From DATGUN01 sp035301285 (GTDB taxonomy: Bacteria > Bacillota > Bacilli > Bacillales > Amphibacillaceae), in NCBI GenBank assembly GCA_035301285.1, contig DATGUN010000004.1, positions 1-25,914 of the forward strand: DNA of 25,914 nt. The letters are read 5' to 3'. The notes beneath the pieces were generated by a model, which saw only the letters and a program-made list of their open reading frames with translations, made no database searches and was not told the origin of the DNA. How positions within the stretch are numbered: the stretch's first letter is position 1; each line of letters starts with the position of its first letter. Made by a program: the position numbers and the translations under genes. Shown here in pieces: positions 23,057 to 25,914 of the stretch.

Positions 23057-23086
23057 TTGCAGCTCTTTATTATAATTGATTATAAT
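23057..23086 (+). promoter_or_regulatory. Promoter of modABC
   Basis: TTGCAG is 18 bases before a TATAAT at 23081, which is the second of four TATAAT copies in the repeat array. The -10 could be in any of several copies. Confidence 0.45.
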
Positions 23087-23110
23087 TAGATATAATTAGT
23101 TATAATCAGA
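23071..23110. repeat. Four 10-bp tandem repeats in the mod divergent promoter
   Basis: TATAAT occurs four times at exactly 10-base steps (23071, 23081, 23091, 23101), each with a four-base tail (TGAT, TAGA, TAGT, CAGA). The outer copies also give an inverted repeat, GATTATAA and TTATAATC, 14 bases apart. The period is near one helical turn, which favours a regulator lying along one face of the DNA. The array sits between the divergent YvgK-like and modA genes and covers both promoters. Confidence 0.75.
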
Positions 23111-23118
23111 TGTATCAA
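23090..23118 (-). promoter_or_regulatory. Promoter of the YvgK-like regulator gene
   Basis: On the minus strand TTGATA and TTATAT are 17 bases apart. The -10 is inside the repeat array, so binding there should also control the regulator's own gene. Confidence 0.5.
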
Positions 23119-23149
23119 GACATAGTCTTTTATGAAAAGAGATGATTGA

Positions 23150-23944
23150 ATGAAACGCAAAGTTACCTTGATTGTACTATTTTTTACTGTTTTAGTCTTG
23201 TTAAATGGTTGTACAAACAAAGAAGTTTCAAATGAAACGAGCAAGGAAAACAATGATGAAGTCGAACTCATGGTTTCTGCCGCCATAAGTCTAAGCGATG
23301 CTTTGGATGAAATCAAAACAAAGTATGAAGCGGATCATAATGTGTCCCTGACATTCAACCTAGGTAGTTCCGGAAAAATGGCACAGCAGATTCAACAAGG
23401 CGCCCCAAGTGATATTTTTATTTCAGCCAATCAGGATTGGATGGATCGATTGGAAGACGATGGCGACATTGATGTAAACTCACGCATCGACTTAACCGGA
23501 AATACCATTGTTTTAATTACAGCGAACCATTCAGATATCGACATACAATCCTTATCCGATATCGATGAATATGATTTCGATCAAATTGCTGTCGGGAATC
23601 CCGAAAGTGTCCCGGCAGGTAAATATACCGAACAGGCTCTGATGAAACTTGATTTGTGGAAAGACCTCGAAGATGACATTATTTTAGCAAAAGATGTCCG
23701 CCAGGTTCTTACATACGTGGAAACAGGCAATGCGGATATTGGGTTTGTCTATGAGAGTGACGCCCTCAGTTCAGATAAAGTGATGATTACAACCGAAGCT
23801 GAAAGTGATATGCACGATCCAATCATCTATCCGGGGGCGATTGTGGAAGACAGCGATCATAAAGAAGAAGCTAAAGAATTTCTCGATTATATGTCTACAG
23901 ACGAAGCACAAGATATTCTGGAAAAACATGGTTTTAACAAGTAA
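23150..23944 (+). CDS. modA: Molybdate-binding lipoprotein ModA
   Basis: This 264-residue lipoprotein (signal MKRKVTLIVLFFTVL, lipobox LLNGC with C21) is the substrate-binding part of a molybdate ABC transporter. Family features are SAAISLSDALDEI (oxyanion-binding Ser), FNLGSSGKMAQQIQQGAPSD, FISAN and, later, VGNPESVPAGKY and ADIGFVYESDA. It binds molybdate (or tungstate) outside the membrane and passes it to ModB. The ribosome site GAGATGATTG is modest. It is first in modA-modB-modC, 27 bases before modB, and shows no sign of damage. Confidence 0.95.
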   Translation: MKRKVTLIVLFFTVLVLLNGCTNKEVSNETSKENNDEVELMVSAAISLSDALDEIKTKYEADHNVSLTFNLGSSGKMAQQIQQGAPSDIFISANQDWMDRLEDDGDIDVNSRIDLTGNTIVLITANHSDIDIQSLSDIDEYDFDQIAVGNPESVPAGKYTEQALMKLDLWKDLEDDIILAKDVRQVLTYVETGNADIGFVYESDALSSDKVMITTEAESDMHDPIIYPGAIVEDSDHKEEAKEFLDYMSTDEAQDILEKHGFNK

Positions 23945-23971
23945 TACCTTCTCCCAGGGGGCGTTTTCATA

Positions 23972-24670
23972 ATGGATATGAACTTTTCACCACTATGGCT
24001 GTCCTTTAAAACAGCCATCATTGCCACTCTCATTGTTTTTATCATTGGTGTTTGGTTAGCACGTATCATTGGAAGAAATCAGTTTTTTGGAAAAAGCGTT
24101 GTGGAAGCGATCATCATGCTTCCACTTGTTCTCCCTCCTACTGTTGTCGGATTTGGTTTGTTATATATATTTGGAAAAAATGGTCCCATCGGCATGTTAC
24201 TTATGCGTCTGTTTGATTTCCAGGTGGTATTTACATGGTATGCTGTCCTCATAGCCGCTATCGTCGTCTCGTTCCCACTCATGTATCAAAGTGCATCTGC
24301 GGCATTCCAGCAATATGATGCATCCATCGAAAATGCTGCCTACACAATGGGCGCATCCAAATGGCGTGTTTTTTGGACGATTTCCTTCCCCATTGCTTGG
24401 CCGGGAATTTTAGGTGGAACAGTCCTTACGTTTGCGAGGGCCCTCGGTGAGTTCGGAGCAACACTCATGCTCGCCGGCTATATTCCCAATGTTACGGATA
24501 CGATCCCATTGGCAATCTATTTTGAGGTGGAAGCGGGCAACACCGAAATGGCTGCCATCTGGGTGATTATCATCGTTTCACTCGGTTTCAGCGCCATTCT
24601 TTGGTTGAATTGGTGGAGTAAACGAAATGTCACACGCTACAAAAACGATAAAAGCAAACATGTCCGTTGA
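23972..24670 (+). CDS. modB: Molybdate ABC permease ModB
   Basis: This 232-residue permease has about five membrane helices and the cytoplasmic EAA loop (ENAAYTMGASKWRVFWTISFP) through which it contacts ModC. MLPLVLPPTVVGFGLL and the FARALGEFGATLMLAG segment are hallmarks of ModB/CysT-type permeases. It moves molybdate across the membrane as a dimer. The ATG follows AGGGGGC by nine bases. It begins 27 bases after modA and ends 14 bases before modC, so the three are one operon. Confidence 0.95.
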   Translation: MDMNFSPLWLSFKTAIIATLIVFIIGVWLARIIGRNQFFGKSVVEAIIMLPLVLPPTVVGFGLLYIFGKNGPIGMLLMRLFDFQVVFTWYAVLIAAIVVSFPLMYQSASAAFQQYDASIENAAYTMGASKWRVFWTISFPIAWPGILGGTVLTFARALGEFGATLMLAGYIPNVTDTIPLAIYFEVEAGNTEMAAIWVIIIVSLGFSAILWLNWWSKRNVTRYKNDKSKHVR

Positions 24671-24684
24671 AGGGGTGAATAAAT

Positions 24685-25311
24685 ATGCTCAGTATTTCCA
24701 TACAGAAAAAATTATCACATTACACACTCAATGTGGATTTTTCCGTAGAAAATGAAATCGTGGTCTTATTTGGACCATCGGGGGCCGGTAAAACAACGAT
24801 TCTGAATTGTTTGAGTGGCATTTCAACACCCGACAATGGCAAAATTCGATTGAACCGAAAATCAATTTATGAACAAGGGAGAAAACCCTTGCCTATCCAA
24901 CACCGCCGTATCGGATATGTCTTCCAGGATTATGCTTTGTTTCCACATATGACTGTACTCAAAAATATTACATATGGTAAAAAATCAATGGAATTGGTTG
25001 AAAAAGTCATGAATGAATTGCATATCACCCATTTGAAATATCAGTATCCACATCACATATCAGGCGGTGAAAAACAGCGCGTTTCATTGGCGCGCGCCCT
25101 TGCGACTGAACCGGAACTCTTGTTGCTTGATGAACCTTTTTCCGCGCTGGATGAAGAAACACGGACAAAAAGCCATGAAGAATTGCTCAGGCTTCACCAG
25201 CTATGGCGGATACCCGTCATATTGGTAACACATAACCGGGAGGAAGCGGAGAAATTAGGTAACCGGATATTTTTCATGGAAAAAGGGGAAATTATAAACA
25301 CAAAAGAATAG
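24685..25311 (+). CDS. modC: Molybdate ABC transporter ATPase ModC (short form)
   Basis: This 208-residue ATP-binding subunit has Walker A GPSGAGKT (about 30-37), a Q loop in FQDYALFPH, the signature SGGEKQRVSLARAL and Walker B LLLLDEP. The switch histidine is in VTHNREEAEKL. It drives the ModB permease. Unlike E. coli ModC (about 350 residues) it has no C-terminal TOBE/molybdate-sensing domain, so feedback by cytoplasmic molybdate through that domain is absent; short ModC proteins occur in Bacillales. The start ATG follows AAGGGGTG by seven bases. The next promoter begins four bases after its stop. Confidence 0.9.
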   Translation: MLSISIQKKLSHYTLNVDFSVENEIVVLFGPSGAGKTTILNCLSGISTPDNGKIRLNRKSIYEQGRKPLPIQHRRIGYVFQDYALFPHMTVLKNITYGKKSMELVEKVMNELHITHLKYQYPHHISGGEKQRVSLARALATEPELLLLDEPFSALDEETRTKSHEELLRLHQLWRIPVILVTHNREEAEKLGNRIFFMEKGEIINTKE

Positions 25312-25314
25312 ATG

Positions 25315-25343
25315 CAGACAATCCGAACGATTAATGATATACT
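25315..25343 (+). promoter_or_regulatory. Promoter of the cobalamin riboswitch transcript
   Basis: CAGACA and TATACT are 17 bases apart, with TGA directly before the -10 (extended). Transcription starts near 25350, about 20 bases before the riboswitch P1 strand. Confidence 0.6.
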
Positions 25344-25368
25344 ATAAAAAATAAATAAATCCAAATGC

Positions 25369-25528
25369 TTTATGGTGACTTTTTTAATGAAAGTTGAAAA
25401 GGGAAATTGGTTTAATTCCAATGCGGTCCCGCCACTGTAAGGATGAGAATCATTTATATCCACTGTTTCCAAATTGAAATGGGAAGGAAAATGATTGGTT
25501 CAATCCAAGCCAGGAAACCTGCCATAGA
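25369..25528 (+). promoter_or_regulatory. Cobalamin (B12) riboswitch aptamer
   Basis: The conserved elements occur in order: AAAAGGGAA, then GCGGTCCCGCCACTGTAA, then the B12 box AAGCCAGGAAACCTGCC. P1 can form between TATGG (25371-25375) and CCATA (25522-25526). The spacing between the early block and the B12 box, about 75 bases, is normal. It should bind a cobalamin and lower expression of the downstream gene when B12 is plentiful. Confidence 0.93.
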
Positions 25529-25618
25529 GAAGCGCATGTAACCCTACGGGAGATAGGAAGTGTAGCGATAAACCGATATTCATGTAAATGTATATGAATA
25601 ATTTTTGAGCTGGACAAA

Positions 25619-25647
25619 ACATCTTCTGAAACGGAAGGTGTTTTTTT
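25619..25647 (+). terminator. Terminator in the riboswitch expression platform
   Basis: ACATCTTC pairs with GAAGGTGT (one G-U pair), loop TGAAACG, followed by seven T residues. It is 25 bases before the next ATG. A TATTCAT/ATGAATA hairpin at 25577-25600 lies between aptamer and terminator and may take part in switching. Confidence 0.85.
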
Positions 25648-25671
25648 AATGATGAACAAGGAGTAGATACA

Positions 25672-25914
25672 ATGGAAAATATAGCTATACAAGATACAAA
25701 AACAACACAGACAAGGCTTGTACTCCCACCAGATACCAATCATCTGAACACCATTTTTGGAGGGAAAGTATTGGCATATATCGACGAAATCGCTGCGCTG
25801 ACAGCTATGAAACATGCTAAAAGCACTGTCGTCACTGCTTCTATTGATTCAGTTGATTTCCTTTCGTCTGCAAAAGTCGGTGATTCACTGACACTGGAAG
25901 CCTTTGTGACCTAT
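25672..25914 (+). CDS. Acyl-CoA thioesterase, hot-dog fold (cut by window edge)
   Basis: The first 81 codons are present and open to the edge; family members have about 160-180 residues, so roughly half is missing. The N-terminal LVLPPDTNHLNTIFGGKVLAYIDE stretch is the hot-dog thioesterase pattern of the BFIT/YkhA (acyl-CoA hydrolase) type, with the likely catalytic N/G-G and D38-E39 region. ASIDSVDFLSSAKVGD is the next conserved block. Such cytosolic enzymes hydrolyse fatty acyl-CoA to CoA and free acid. The ATG has an AAGGAG site eight bases upstream. It follows the cobalamin riboswitch and terminator, an unexpected regulatory link. Confidence 0.9.
   Translation, partial: MENIAIQDTKTTQTRLVLPPDTNHLNTIFGGKVLAYIDEIAALTAMKHAKSTVVTASIDSVDFLSSAKVGDSLTLEAFVTY

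Overview
The window looks like chromosome from a low-G+C Gram-positive bacterium of the Bacillaceae. The support is strong AGGAGG-type ribosome binding sites, TTG and GTG starts, sigma-A and sigma-B-like promoters, intrinsic terminators, and genes close to Bacillus subtilis families (ThiT, FluC/CrcB pair, PepF, Ndh/YjlD, YcnK, YflT, YvgK-ModABC). Exported and lipoproteins are very rich in Asp and Glu, which suggests a salt-adapted relative such as Oceanobacillus, Virgibacillus or Lentibacillus. The genus is an inference. There are no rRNA, tRNA, CRISPR, phage or transposase genes.

Left part (1-8.1 kb, almost all minus strand): the start of an unknown gene, a TPP-riboswitch-controlled thiamine transporter (thiT), two overlapping fluoride-channel genes (crcB pair), oligoendopeptidase F, a zinc-ribbon membrane protein, a TPR protein and an exported VanW-domain protein.

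Centre (8-17.4 kb): a type II NADH dehydrogenase followed by an overlooked 33-residue membrane peptide; a divergent AlkA-type DNA glycosylase; an SDR oxidoreductase; a probable copper operon (YcnK-like DeoR/NosL repressor, two Sco lipoproteins, a double-YtkA lipoprotein); a penicillin-binding D-Ala-D-Ala carboxypeptidase; a protein that is about half glutamine; and an MFS exporter.

Right part (17.4-25.9 kb): a YflT stress protein behind a sigma-B-like promoter, the decayed tail of an alpha/beta hydrolase, a lipoprotein, a cluster of three exported coiled-coil proteins of unknown function, a 620-base AT-rich gap, a lipoprotein cyclophilin, and a molybdate locus in which a YvgK-type regulator is divergent from modABC across four 10-bp repeats. 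The window ends with a cobalamin riboswitch and terminator placed directly before an acyl-CoA thioesterase gene, an unexpected pairing.

The items most worth following are the B12 riboswitch/thioesterase pair, the YcnK-Sco-Sco-YtkA operon with signs of gene conversion, the secreted coiled-coil cluster, the 10-bp operator array, and the small ORF behind ndh. Promoters, terminators and starts were read by eye, so their edges are approximate.
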